Source: Streptococcus suis (GTDB taxonomy: Bacteria > Bacillota > Bacilli > Lactobacillales > Streptococcaceae). Taken from it: DNA of 64,000 nucleotides. The stretch is taken from positions 1,736,001-1,800,000 of the forward strand of contig NZ_CP082205.1 of NCBI RefSeq assembly GCF_019856455.1. The letters run 5' to 3'. A model generated the notes under the pieces. It did no database searches. It saw only the letters and a list, made by a program, of their open reading frames with translations, and was not told the origin of the DNA. Shown here in pieces: positions 8,312 through 16,776 of the stretch (position 1 is the stretch's first letter; every line of letters starts with the position of its first letter). Made by a program: the position numbers and the translations under genes.

Positions 8312-8716
8312 ATGACAGGTCGTAAAATTTCACCCCAATCTTTGAAAAACCTCTATCAATCAAATAAAGAAGCGAATCAACTGACTAAGGAATCAATAGA
8401 AACTGCTCTGCTATTTCTCCTAGAGAAAAAGGAGCTCAAGCAAATTTCAGTATCTGAATTGGTTCGTAAAGCGGGAGTTTCTCGCAACGCTTTCTATCGC
8501 AATTATAAGTCAAAAGAAGAAATTTTAGAGATTTATTACGAACGGACTTCCAGCAACCTTAAAAAGAAATGGCATGATTTGCAGGACAAGGTTCAAAAGG
8601 ACGGCGTCAAGCAAAGCTTTGCAGATTTTGTCCAGGAACAAAAACGCAAGGCAGAGCAAAGCAAGGCCCTGTCCAACGTCAGTCAATGGATCAAGGAAAA
8701 AACAAAACGGGATTAA
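8312..8716 (+). CDS. Small TetR/AcrR family transcription regulator
   Basis: 134 residues from ATG 8312, chosen for the GGAAAAGGAAAA ribosome site just upstream; longer in-frame starts overlap the divergent gene. Residues about 25-75 hold the TetR helix-turn-helix (ISVSELVRKAGVSRNAFYRNYKSKEEIL). The protein is shorter than a normal TetR (about 190 residues), leaving only a small helical C-terminal part (KKKWHDLQDKVQKDG, then a Lys-rich end). The stop lies in the loop of a terminator hairpin that an IS4-family element has split; the coding sequence itself ends naturally and is not cut by the insertion. Targets are unknown; the divergent DegV gene is the simplest candidate. Confidence 0.8.
   Translation: MTGRKISPQSLKNLYQSNKEANQLTKESIETALLFLLEKKELKQISVSELVRKAGVSRNAFYRNYKSKEEILEIYYERTSSNLKKKWHDLQDKVQKDGVKQSFADFVQEQKRKAEQSKALSNVSQWIKEKTKRD
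8704..8712. terminator. Left half of a terminator split by the IS (right half 10233-10241)
   Basis: AAAACGGGA at 8704-8712 and TCCCGTTTT at 10233-10241 would form one stem with loop TTAAAAG if the IS and one target copy were removed, followed by TTTTTT. The arms are now about 1.5 kb apart, so the shared terminator of tetR and the converging proC gene is disrupted. Confidence 0.8.
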
Positions 8717-8736
8717 AAGTCCAATGTCATTAAGTT

Positions 8737-8772
8737 AACTAACCTATCACATTTTGTGGTGGGTTAGTTTTT
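8737..8772 (+). terminator. Read-in terminator at left end of the IS4-family element
   Basis: AACTAACCTATCAC (8737-8750) pairs with GTGGTGGGTTAGTT (8756-8769, one G-T pair), followed by a T run. It lies upstream of the transposase and would block transcription entering from tetR. Confidence 0.7.
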
Positions 8773-8802
8773 ATGTTACACTAAAAATAAAAGGGAAAAG
8801 TC

Positions 8803-10092
8803 ATGCTAGATCAGATTAAAGCTCATTTACTTGATAGTATTAACAACATCGTTTCTAGTGCCACTCAGTTTGTGCTTCATCCTGAAAAAGATTTTAGTCG
8901 GCAAAGTCAGCTAACTATGAAAACCATGATTCAAGCCATACTGACCATGGGAGGCAATACCTTATCTAAAGAGTTACTTGACTTACATTTACCAGTTACC
9001 CAATCTGCCTTTTTTCAACGACGGTATCAGATTAAACACCAAGCTTTTAAAACACTTTTTAGGGATATTACTTCTAAAATTCCAATCTCTGATAATCTCC
9101 CTATCCTGGCTGTTGATGGCAGTGATGTGATTCTACCAAGAAATCGTTTTGATAAAACGACCTCTTTTCAAACTGGACCACATCACACTCCTTACAATCT
9201 TATTCATATCAATGCTCTCTACAATCTTGAACAAGAGATATATCATGATTTACGGATCCAAGATAATCGAGAGGTTGATGAACGTGCAGCTTTTATTGAC
9301 ATGATGAAGAACTCTTCTTTCAAACAAGCTCTGGTAATAATGGATAGGGGGTATGAATCCTACAATGTCATGGCTCACTGCCAAGAAAGAAATTGGTCCT
9401 ATATTATTCGTATTCGCGATGGAAATAATTCTATGAAAAAGAGTTTTCATCTCCCTGATACCCCTTGTTTTGATGAGGCATTTGACCTAAACATCTGTCG
9501 GAAACAAACCAATGACATGAAAGAACTGTATCGAGACTTCCCTAATCAGTATCATTTTTTACCTCATCACACATCCTTTGACTTTCTACCAAGCTCTAGC
9601 CGAAAAAGCGACCCACTTCAGTTTTACGAACTTCATTTTCGAATGGTGCGTCTCGAAATCAAGCCAGGTTTCTTTGAAACTTTGGTGACAAACACCGATT
9701 ATTCTCCAGAAAAATTAAAAGATCTCTATGCCTACAGATGGGGCATAGAGACTAGTTTTCGTGACCTAAAATATAGTATCGGTCTAACTCATTTTCATGC
9801 AAAAAAGAAGGAAGGGATTCTCCAAGAAATCTACGCTCGCTTTATCAATTTTAATGTTTGTAAATGGCTAACCTCACACGTTGCTATTAAAACATCAAAG
9901 TTAAAACAGGCTTATAAAATTTGTTTTTCAGACGCTGTTTATGCCTGTCGAAAATTTCTTAGAGCTGAACTCACTTCCTTCCAATTGGAAACCTACATTG
10001 CCAAACATTTATCCATCATCCGACCCAATCGAACGTTCCAAAGAAAGATAAAAAGCAAGGCACCTGTAAGCTTCACTTATAGAGTAACATAA
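8803..10092 (+). CDS. tnp: IS4-family DDE transposase
   Basis: 429 residues. A DDE transposase with the first Asp in LAVDGSD, the second in IMDRGYES, and the IS4 signature Y-x2-R-x3-E-x6-K at Tyr309, Arg312, Glu316 and Lys323 (YAYRWGIETSFRDLK). The frame is intact from ATG 8803 and length is normal. It catalyses cut-and-paste movement of the surrounding element. Confidence 0.95.
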   Translation: MLDQIKAHLLDSINNIVSSATQFVLHPEKDFSRQSQLTMKTMIQAILTMGGNTLSKELLDLHLPVTQSAFFQRRYQIKHQAFKTLFRDITSKIPISDNLPILAVDGSDVILPRNRFDKTTSFQTGPHHTPYNLIHINALYNLEQEIYHDLRIQDNREVDERAAFIDMMKNSSFKQALVIMDRGYESYNVMAHCQERNWSYIIRIRDGNNSMKKSFHLPDTPCFDEAFDLNICRKQTNDMKELYRDFPNQYHFLPHHTSFDFLPSSSRKSDPLQFYELHFRMVRLEIKPGFFETLVTNTDYSPEKLKDLYAYRWGIETSFRDLKYSIGLTHFHAKKKEGILQEIYARFINFNVCKWLTSHVAIKTSKLKQAYKICFSDAVYACRKFLRAELTSFQLETYIAKHLSIIRPNRTFQRKIKSKAPVSFTYRVT

Positions 10093-10144
10093 TAGTTGAA
10101 AAATAGGGTTAAAAAACCTCCTTTTTGTGCGCCCTAAATACAAA

Positions 10145-10192
10145 AACTATTCCCGTTTGGTCATCAATTGCTCGGACGGGAATAGTTCCTTT
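10145..10192 (+). terminator. Terminator at right end of the IS4-family element
   Basis: Perfect arms AACTATTCCCGT (10145-10156) and ACGGGAATAGTT (10176-10187), then CCTTT. It lies 53 bp after the transposase stop and would limit read-out into proC. Confidence 0.8.
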
Positions 10193-10251
10193 AATTGTTT
10201 AAATGCTTAACTTAATGACATTGGATTAAAAGTCCCGTTTTTTGCTGTCTT

Positions 10252-11037
10252 CTATTTTTTGCCTAATTTTCTAGTCTTTTTGAGGGCGGCGGCGACTGCC
10301 TTAATAATGGCGTAACGGAAGCCTTCTTTTTCAAGGGCTACCACGCCTGCGATAGTCGAGCCGCCTGGCGAGGTCACTTCTTGTCTCAGCTGAGCTGGGT
10401 GCTTGTCGCTATTCAAGACCATCTGGGCAGTTCCAGCCAAGGTTTGTGCAGCCAGAACCTTGGCATCTTGAGCTGTGAGCCCATTTTGCACACCGGCATC
10501 TGTCATAGCCTCAATCATCTGATAGACAAAGGCTGGTCCGCAGCCTGCGATAGCCGTTGCTGCGTCGATCAGGCTCTCTGGCACCTGCTGGACCTTGCCT
10601 GATTTTTCTAGGATTTGTTCCAATAGCGGAGCGAGCTCTTGATTGACCAAGCTATAGGTTGTCATGCCTTGGCCGATAGCGACCGGTGTGTTGGGCATGA
10701 TGCGGATGAGCTTGTCTGCCGACACAAATTCTGCCAGGCTGTCAAGGGTCACTCCCGCTGCCATAGAAATCCAGATAGCTGACGGATTCTGGCTGATCTG
10801 GTCCTGTAAGCCTGACAAGATTGACTGAATCAGGTGAGGCTTGACCCCAAGGAAAATAATCTCGGCCTGCTCTGCTATTTCCCCATTAGAAAAAAGCTGA
10901 CCGCCCAGCTGAGCTTGTAGAGCCTGGGCTTTTGCCGGGTTGTGGTTGCTGAGGAGGAGCTGGGTATCTGGCTGCTGGCTGACCGCTTGGGCCAGAGCCG
11001 CTCCCATATTGCCCAGTCCGATAAATCCAATCTTCAT
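10252..11037 (-). CDS. proC: Pyrroline-5-carboxylate reductase
   Basis: 261 residues. NADPH-binding Rossmann motif GFIGLGNMG at the N-terminus, MPNTPVAIGQGMT in the middle and the C-terminal signature QLRQEVTSPGGSTIAGV. It carries out the last step of proline synthesis, reducing pyrroline-5-carboxylate. It is the third gene of a proB-proA-proC operon, 9 bp after proA. Downstream, its natural terminator has been split by the IS4-family insertion, leaving the read-out hairpin of the IS as the nearest stop for convergent transcription. Confidence 0.96.
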   Translation of the reverse strand: MKIGFIGLGNMGAALAQAVSQQPDTQLLLSNHNPAKAQALQAQLGGQLFSNGEIAEQAEIIFLGVKPHLIQSILSGLQDQISQNPSAIWISMAAGVTLDSLAEFVSADKLIRIMPNTPVAIGQGMTTYSLVNQELAPLLEQILEKSGKVQQVPESLIDAATAIAGCGPAFVYQMIEAMTDAGVQNGLTAQDAKVLAAQTLAGTAQMVLNSDKHPAQLRQEVTSPGGSTIAGVVALEKEGFRYAIIKAVAAALKKTRKLGKK

Positions 11038-11046
11038 CCTGTCCTC

Positions 11047-12285
11047 CTAACGAATGTGGCCGTCGCCTGTGATGATGTACTTGTAAGTGGTCATTTCACG
11101 CAGGCCCATTGGACCACGAGCATGCATCTTCTGGGTAGAAATGCCCAATTCACAGCCCAGACCGAACTCGCCACCGTCTGTGAAGCGGGTCGAGGCATTG
11201 ACATAGACTGCCGCCGAATCTACATGGAGTGTGAAACGATCTGCCGTTTGGCTGTTTTCCGTCACAATGGCCTCGCTGTGTCCAGTCGAGTGTTGAGCGA
11301 TATGACTGATAGCCTCTTCTACATTTGAAACGACCTTGACAGCCAAGATATAGTCCAGAAATTCCGTGTCAAAATCTTGGTCGCCTGCTGGTGTGGCTTG
11401 GTTGAGAAGAGCCTGGGCCTGACTGTCGGCACGTAATTCCACCTGACCAGAAAGAGCTTCTTCCAAGCGAGGTAGGAATTGGCTGGCAATTTCTTCATGG
11501 ACCAACAAAACTTCCGCCGCATTGCAGACTGAGGGACGACTGGTTTTGGCATTGACCACAATCCGCAAGGCCTTGTCCAAGTCCGCATCCTTGTCCACAT
11601 AGACATGGCAGATACCTGTGCCTGTTTCGATAACTGGCACAGTCGCATTTTCAACGACGGCTTGAATCAGACCCGCACCACCACGTGGCACCAAGAGGTC
11701 AATCTTTCCTTTGGCAGTCATCAACTCGGTCGCAGAGACCCGGCTGGTATCTTGGACTAACTCGATGACCTTAGGTGATAGCCCAACCTCTTCCAAACCA
11801 GCTTTAAGGGCTGTGACAATAGCTTGAGCTGAATGAAAGGCTTCCTTGCCACCACGCAAGATAACTGCATTTCCGCTCTTGATCGCCAAGGCTGCGGCAT
11901 CTGAAGTCACATTTGGACGGCTTTCGTAAATCATCCCCACCAAACCAAAGGGAATGGATTTCTTGCGAATATGTAAGCCGTCTGCTCGAGTGGTTTCTTC
12001 CAAGGTCAAACCAACTGGATCTGGCAAGCCAATCAAGGCACGAATACCATCTGCCATGGCTTCAATTCGCTCAGCAGTCAAGAGCAATCTGTCTTGCATG
12101 ACTTGGCTAATCTTGCCTTGGGCATGTTCCATATCGATAGCATTGCCAGCTAGGATCGCCTCTGTTTGGGCAACCAACTGGTCTGCCATAGCCGACAAGG
12201 CCTGGTTCTTTTGTTCGGTTGTTGCCAGGTTGATAGAGGCCTTGTGGGCCAATAAACTGTCTAATAATGCTTGTGTTGTTGTCAT
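11047..12285 (-). CDS. proA: Gamma-glutamyl phosphate reductase
   Basis: 412 residues, full length. The catalytic Cys254 lies in [35 protein letters not shown] and [10 protein letters not shown] are further family blocks. It reduces glutamyl-5-phosphate with NADPH to the semialdehyde that cyclises to pyrroline-5-carboxylate. It starts 9 bp after proB and precedes proC. The pro genes look visibly more GC-rich than the neighbouring cps genes. Confidence 0.97.
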   Translation of the reverse strand: MTTTQALLDSLLAHKASINLATTEQKNQALSAMADQLVAQTEAILAGNAIDMEHAQGKISQVMQDRLLLTAERIEAMADGIRALIGLPDPVGLTLEETTRADGLHIRKKSIPFGLVGMIYESRPNVTSDAAALAIKSGNAVILRGGKEAFHSAQAIVTALKAGLEEVGLSPKVIELVQDTSRVSATELMTAKGKIDLLVPRGGAGLIQAVVENATVPVIETGTGICHVYVDKDADLDKALRIVVNAKTSRPSVCNAAEVLLVHEEIASQFLPRLEEALSGQVELRADSQAQALLNQATPAGDQDFDTEFLDYILAVKVVSNVEEAISHIAQHSTGHSEAIVTENSQTADRFTLHVDSAAVYVNASTRFTDGGEFGLGCELGISTQKMHARGPMGLREMTTYKYIITGDGHIR

Positions 12286-12294
12286 AACTTTCTC

Positions 12295-13371
12295 CTATAG
12301 GCTAACCCAATCGTTGCGGTGAATCAACACGCCTTCCGCTCTGCCATTTGCCAGCTGGTCCTGCAAGTCCCGGGACGAGAGTTTGACCCGCCCTTTACCA
12401 ATCAAACGGTGGTCTGCTTGACTGTAAACTTCCACGACCTGTCCTACCTCAAAGTCGCCTTCCAGGGCTTTGACACCAGCAGCTAACAAACTGCGGCCTT
12501 GGTGCAGCATGGCGTCAACCGCACCAGCATCCACCTCAACTGCTGCATCTGTCCGAGCGTAGAAAGCCATCCACTGCTTGCGTTGGTTCATGGCGTGGCC
12601 GTCAGCTAAAAAGAGGGTGCCACGGTTGGCTTGGGTAACGGCTTGTAAAAGGGCCGTATCCTCCTTAGACGAGCAGATAAAGACAGGTACGCCTGACTTG
12701 GTCGCAATCTGTGCCGCCTGCAATTTGGTGGTCATGCCACCTGTTCCGTTGGACGTTCCTGCTCCTGCTGCCATGGCAAACAAATCTTCCGTAATTTCCT
12801 TGATTTCCGGCAAATGCTGGGCAGTCGGATCGCTGTTGGGATTTGCAGTATAAAGCCCATCCACATCCGTCAAGAGCACCAAGAGGTCTGCTTTCAAGAG
12901 AGAAGCCACCTGAGCAGATAAAGTATCGTTATCCCCTACCTTAATCTCTTCAATGGCAATGGTATCATTTTCGTTGATAATAGGAATAGCACGTTGTTTG
13001 AGCAAGACCTGCAAGGCTTGAGAGGCATTCTGATAACGTCTGGCATCCGCAAAATCATCCTGGGTCAACAAAATCTGAGCAGACACAATGCCATCTTTCA
13101 TCAAATTCTGCGTGTATTCCTCAATCAGCAAGCCCTGACCAACAGCCGCAGAAGCCTGATTCTCCGCAATCTTGGTCGGTCGCTTGTCAAATCCCAATCT
13201 CCGAAAACCAGCAGCAATCGAGCCCGACGTCACCAGCACAATCTGGTAGCCCTTCTGATGCAACTGAGCCAACTGATTGGTAATTCGAGCGATTTTGATA
13301 CGATCCAAACTGCCATTTTCTTGCGTCAGCGAGCTGGTACCCACCTTAAATACAATCGTTTTTTCTGTCAT
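12295..13371 (-). CDS. proB: Glutamate 5-kinase
   Basis: 358 residues. The N-terminal amino acid kinase domain has [27 protein letters not shown] and the uridylate-kinase-like [13 protein letters not shown]; the C-terminal 80 residues form the PUA domain. It phosphorylates glutamate, the feedback-controlled first step of proline synthesis. First gene of proBAC, with an extended -10 promoter about 32 bp upstream. No T-box leader is seen. Confidence 0.97.
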   Translation of the reverse strand: MTEKTIVFKVGTSSLTQENGSLDRIKIARITNQLAQLHQKGYQIVLVTSGSIAAGFRRLGFDKRPTKIAENQASAAVGQGLLIEEYTQNLMKDGIVSAQILLTQDDFADARRYQNASQALQVLLKQRAIPIINENDTIAIEEIKVGDNDTLSAQVASLLKADLLVLLTDVDGLYTANPNSDPTAQHLPEIKEITEDLFAMAAGAGTSNGTGGMTTKLQAAQIATKSGVPVFICSSKEDTALLQAVTQANRGTLFLADGHAMNQRKQWMAFYARTDAAVEVDAGAVDAMLHQGRSLLAAGVKALEGDFEVGQVVEVYSQADHRLIGKGRVKLSSRDLQDQLANGRAEGVLIHRNDWVSL

Positions 13372-13403
13372 AATCTCTTCTCACAAAAACTAATATTTGG
13401 AAA

Positions 13404-13412
13404 ATTATACCA
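13404..13412 (-). promoter_or_regulatory. proBAC promoter (extended -10)
   Basis: TGGTATAAT on the minus strand (TATAAT at 13404-13409), about 32 bp before the proB start. No clear -35 is seen. Confidence 0.55.
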
Positions 13413-13487
13413 TATTTTAATCATAAAGAAAAACACTGTTATTCGGCAAGATTCCTAATCATGAGTAGCATTAAAAAACGCTGGAAA

Positions 13488-13513
13488 CAAAAGGGAGCCT
13501 TGCGGCTCCTTTT
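13488..13513 (-). terminator. Terminator of dinG
   Basis: On the minus strand GAAAAGGAGCC, loop GCAA, GGCTCCCTTTT, four bases after the dinG stop; the stem is GGAGCC/GGCTCC extended by A-T pairs with one bulge. Confidence 0.75.
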
Positions 13514-13517
13514 CAAC

Positions 13518-15986
13518 TTATTCAAAAAAATCTTGAATAGCTCCTTCTATTTCTTTCGCATCCACACTTAACATTGAATAATCTTTCTCAAAGAAGGACA
13601 GAATTTGCTGTCCATAGCGTTTGGTGTGAACACGCGGGTCCAAAACCAAGACTAGTGAATCTTGTTTGTCATGGCGATTGGTACGACCGATAGCTTGTTT
13701 GAGCTTAATCATCATCATAGGCAGGCTGTAATCATAAAATGGATTTTTCCCTTCTTCACGCAGATGGTGATTGATTTTTTGCACAAACTGGTCCTTTGGA
13801 TTATCGAATGGGAGCCTTGTAATAACCTGAACCAATTGGTCCTGACTGGCAAAGTCAACGCCCTCCCAGAATACCCCTGTTCCCAGTAAAATCTGGCTTT
13901 CCCCGCGTTCAAATTTGCGTTTGAGAGTCATTTCCTGTCCATGCTTGTGTTGGGCTAGGTGGGGAATATTACTGCCTTCTAACAAATCCGACACCTGCAA
14001 GAGCAGAGAAATCGATGTGAACAAGACCAAAATCGGTCGTCCCAGCTCTGCTATTTCTCCTAAAGTAGTAGCCAAATAAGCTGCGTGCTCTTCCTTGGTC
14101 CAAGCGAGGATGTCAGGGAGATTGGTCGGAAAAAGTAGCTGCTGGTTGGTCACTGCCTGGGTCGGAAGCAAGTCCATGGTGACCTGCTCAAAGCCCAGCA
14201 AATCCGCTAGACTGACCTTTTTACTGATGGTCAAGGTGGCACTGATGCAAAAAATCTTGGTGTCTGGCAGGTAGTTGGTCACATTCAAAAGGCTGTCCTT
14301 GGAGCCCCGCAAATAAGTAAGCCGCTTGTCCTCAAGATACTTTTCCTCCAGCCAAAAATGGTCGTAGACATCAAGGAGTTGGTCCAGGTCTTGTAGGTCA
14401 ATATCTTGTAACTCAGCCAGATTCTGCTTGACTTGACCCAGTTCGTCTTTTGAAACTTCTCGCTGTCCATGCTGGCGAAAACGGGTCAAAAGGTGGTTGA
14501 GTTCAAACTGGCAGGATTCGTAGAGGCGTTGGTCTAATAGACTATCTGACTTATCTTTTTTGCTCTGCAATACTTGCAAAAGAGCTGTTATATCCTGAGA
14601 ATCCGTCGCTAGATTTTCAGCAGCCAAGAGAAACTTCTGTGCTTCATCAATCACCACCAGACGCTTATCCATGAGAGGAGCTTGATCCTTAAGATGGTTG
14701 AGAAAATAAGCGTGGTTGGTAATGAGCAGTCTACTAGAGAGAGCTTGTTGGTTCAATCGTTGCCAAAAATCCCAGCCCCAGAAAAGACTTTCAGGCTCCA
14801 ATTTCCCATCGTGGGCAATCTCATCAAAGTAAGCTTGATAGCGTTGTTTTTGCTTAAGCTCATCCAAATCACCTGTCGTGGTTTCGCATAACCAGACAAG
14901 CACCTGCATTTTGAATTGATTGACCAGGCGATTATCATCCTGCCTCTGCAGGGTTTTCCAGTAGTTGTCTAACTTGATAAAATGCTTGGGCGATTTTAGA
15001 GAGACTATGGGAATACGAAATATCTCTTTAAGCTTACTCCCCTCTTTTTCCATAATCTGCTCTTGAAGGAGCTTGGTCGGTACGATGACCAATAAAGGCT
15101 GGTCTGACTTAGCAAGTAAAGGCAAGAGATAACCGTAGGTCTTGCCTAAGCCTGCCTGCGCTTGAATAAAATGCACTTTTTCTTCGTCAACCAAGCGTTT
15201 TTCTACTACTTGAGCAAAAGCAGTTTGTTTTTTTCGTTCATGCAAGCCGAGAAGAGCAATATTGGTCGCAAAATCTTCAGATAATCGGTAGGCTGACTTG
15301 ATTTCTTCTGGCTTTTTCAAGACCAAGTCATGAATAGATTCTAAATCGTATAATAGATTTTCTGACAGAACAGGCACCATCTCATCAATAACCATCCGGG
15401 ATTCAAAGAGCAGATTGTCCGCCAAATCAAGAATCTTTTCAACAATAGACCTGGGTAAGCTCTTTATTTTCTCTTGAATTTTGATAAGAAGTCGAGCCGT
15501 TGCCAGAGCATCTGAAATAGCCGTGTGTGCCTGGTCCAGACCCAAGTCCAAATGCACTGCAAGGTTTCCCAAGCTATATTTTTCAAAAGTCGGGAAAAAT
15601 AGCTGTGATAATTCCACCGTATCTACACGCGGTGTCAACAGTTCATAGCCTTCAAAAAAGAGGGTTTCCGCCAAGAGATTGGCATCAAACTTGACATTAT
15701 GCGCTACAAAAATAGCATCTCCAATCATGTCATAAATGGTACTTGCTACCTGACCAAAATCGGGAGCCTGACTTAGCTGTTGGTCTGTGATACCTGTCAG
15801 ATTCTTGATATGGTCATCAAGGGGTTCATAGGGATTGATGTCCGTCGCATAGCTGTCAATGATTTCTCCATTTTCAACAAGAACAATCCCGATTTGAATG
15901 ATTTTTGCATCGGCACCTGTACCAGTTGCTTCCAAATCCACAACGGCATACCGATTGCTTGTTCTTCTGTCTTTCATACTGTTCAT
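13518..15986 (-). CDS. dinG: DinG-type helicase with N-terminal exonuclease domain
   Basis: 822 residues from the ATG at 15986 (MNSMKDRRTSNRYAV), which has GTGGGA about 10 bp upstream; 15977 is an alternative start. Residues 10-170 form a DnaQ-like 3'-5' exonuclease (VDLEATG, HNVKFDANLL, HTAISDALATA). The rest is an XPD/DinG-type superfamily 2 helicase with Walker A QAGLGKT, VVIDEAQ, GTGVFWEGVD and QAIGRTNR. In Gram-positives such proteins often behave as nucleases and lack the iron-sulfur cluster of E. coli DinG; no typical four-Cys cluster is obvious here. Role: DNA repair or single-strand processing. It is divergent from the metallo-hydrolase gene. Confidence 0.9.
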   Translation of the reverse strand: MNSMKDRRTSNRYAVVDLEATGTGADAKIIQIGIVLVENGEIIDSYATDINPYEPLDDHIKNLTGITDQQLSQAPDFGQVASTIYDMIGDAIFVAHNVKFDANLLAETLFFEGYELLTPRVDTVELSQLFFPTFEKYSLGNLAVHLDLGLDQAHTAISDALATARLLIKIQEKIKSLPRSIVEKILDLADNLLFESRMVIDEMVPVLSENLLYDLESIHDLVLKKPEEIKSAYRLSEDFATNIALLGLHERKKQTAFAQVVEKRLVDEEKVHFIQAQAGLGKTYGYLLPLLAKSDQPLLVIVPTKLLQEQIMEKEGSKLKEIFRIPIVSLKSPKHFIKLDNYWKTLQRQDDNRLVNQFKMQVLVWLCETTTGDLDELKQKQRYQAYFDEIAHDGKLEPESLFWGWDFWQRLNQQALSSRLLITNHAYFLNHLKDQAPLMDKRLVVIDEAQKFLLAAENLATDSQDITALLQVLQSKKDKSDSLLDQRLYESCQFELNHLLTRFRQHGQREVSKDELGQVKQNLAELQDIDLQDLDQLLDVYDHFWLEEKYLEDKRLTYLRGSKDSLLNVTNYLPDTKIFCISATLTISKKVSLADLLGFEQVTMDLLPTQAVTNQQLLFPTNLPDILAWTKEEHAAYLATTLGEIAELGRPILVLFTSISLLLQVSDLLEGSNIPHLAQHKHGQEMTLKRKFERGESQILLGTGVFWEGVDFASQDQLVQVITRLPFDNPKDQFVQKINHHLREEGKNPFYDYSLPMMMIKLKQAIGRTNRHDKQDSLVLVLDPRVHTKRYGQQILSFFEKDYSMLSVDAKEIEGAIQDFFE

Positions 15987-16094
15987 TATAGCATATTCCC
16001 ACTCACGGAAAAAGCTCCAAACAAATTCCATGAAGTCGTTGGAATTTTTTGTTAGACTACTAATATAAAAACTGTTTCTGTGAGGAGAAATGCC

Positions 16095-16733
16095 ATGCTT
16101 ATTCATAAATCTGTCAACCCTGTCGCTTTTCAAAATACCTACTACCTTGAAAATGATACCCATCTGATTATCATTGACCCTGGGAGTGACTGGACAAAAA
16201 TTCAAGCAACTATCGAAAAAATCGGAAAACCAATTTCGGCTATTCTACTTACTCACACTCACTATGACCATATTATGAGTTTGGACATCCTGCGTGAAAG
16301 CTACGATTTTCCACCTGTCTATGTGGCTGAAAGTGAAGCCAGCTGGCTCTACACACCAGAGATGAATCTGTCAGGTCTACCTCGTCATGATGATATGGAA
16401 AATGTGGTCTGCCGACCTGCTGAAAACATCTTCCAATACCAAGAAGACTATCAGTTTGACGGTTTTCATTTCAAGGTTGTACCGACGCCAGGTCATTCTA
16501 TCGGTGGCGTATCCTTTATCTTTCCAGTAGCCGAAGCCGTCATCACTGGAGACGCACTTTTCCGTGAAACTGTAGGACGCACAGACCTGCCAACCAGCAA
16601 CTTTGATGACCTGATTACTGGCATCAGAGAACATATCTTTACCCTGCCAAACCACTATACTGTCCATCCAGGTCATGGTCAAAATACCAGCGTTGGACAT
16701 GAGAAAAATTTTAATCCATTTTTTAGAATGTAA
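16095..16733 (+). CDS. Metallo-beta-lactamase fold hydrolase (glyoxalase II-like)
   Basis: 212 residues from ATG 16095, chosen because GAGGAG lies 7 bp upstream (an in-frame GTG at 16080 precedes that site). The zinc motif THTHYDH has His54, His56, Asp58 and His59; GHSIGGV, TGDALF and HPGHG supply the other metal ligands. Size and motif order fit the small glyoxalase II-like/YcbL group of streptococci, whose natural substrate is not established. It converges with pepO on a shared hairpin terminator. Confidence 0.88.
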   Translation: MLIHKSVNPVAFQNTYYLENDTHLIIIDPGSDWTKIQATIEKIGKPISAILLTHTHYDHIMSLDILRESYDFPPVYVAESEASWLYTPEMNLSGLPRHDDMENVVCRPAENIFQYQEDYQFDGFHFKVVPTPGHSIGGVSFIFPVAEAVITGDALFRETVGRTDLPTSNFDDLITGIREHIFTLPNHYTVHPGHGQNTSVGHEKNFNPFFRM

Positions 16734-16740
16734 AATAAGT

Positions 16741-16773
16741 ACTGCCCAGTTCAGATTGAACCAGGCAGTTTTT
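16741..16773. terminator. Terminator between metallo-hydrolase and pepO
   Basis: ACTGCCCAGTTCA (16741-16753) pairs with TGAACCAGGCAGT (16757-16769), followed by TTTT on the plus strand. It lies 7 bp after the plus-strand stop and just beyond the minus-strand pepO stop. Confidence 0.88.
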
Positions 16774-16776
16774 AAT

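Larger units (their letters stand above)
8721..10224 (+). mobile_element. IS4-family insertion sequence, complete
   Basis: 1504 bp with perfect 16-bp terminal inverted repeats, CCAATGTCATTAAGTT at 8721 and its complement ending at 10224. It is flanked by the 9-bp direct repeat ATTAAAAGT (8712-8720 and 10225-10233). One intact transposase gene lies inside, with terminator-like hairpins near both ends. The intact ends, target duplication and ORF suggest a recent, active insertion. I do not assign an ISSsu name. Confidence 0.93.
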
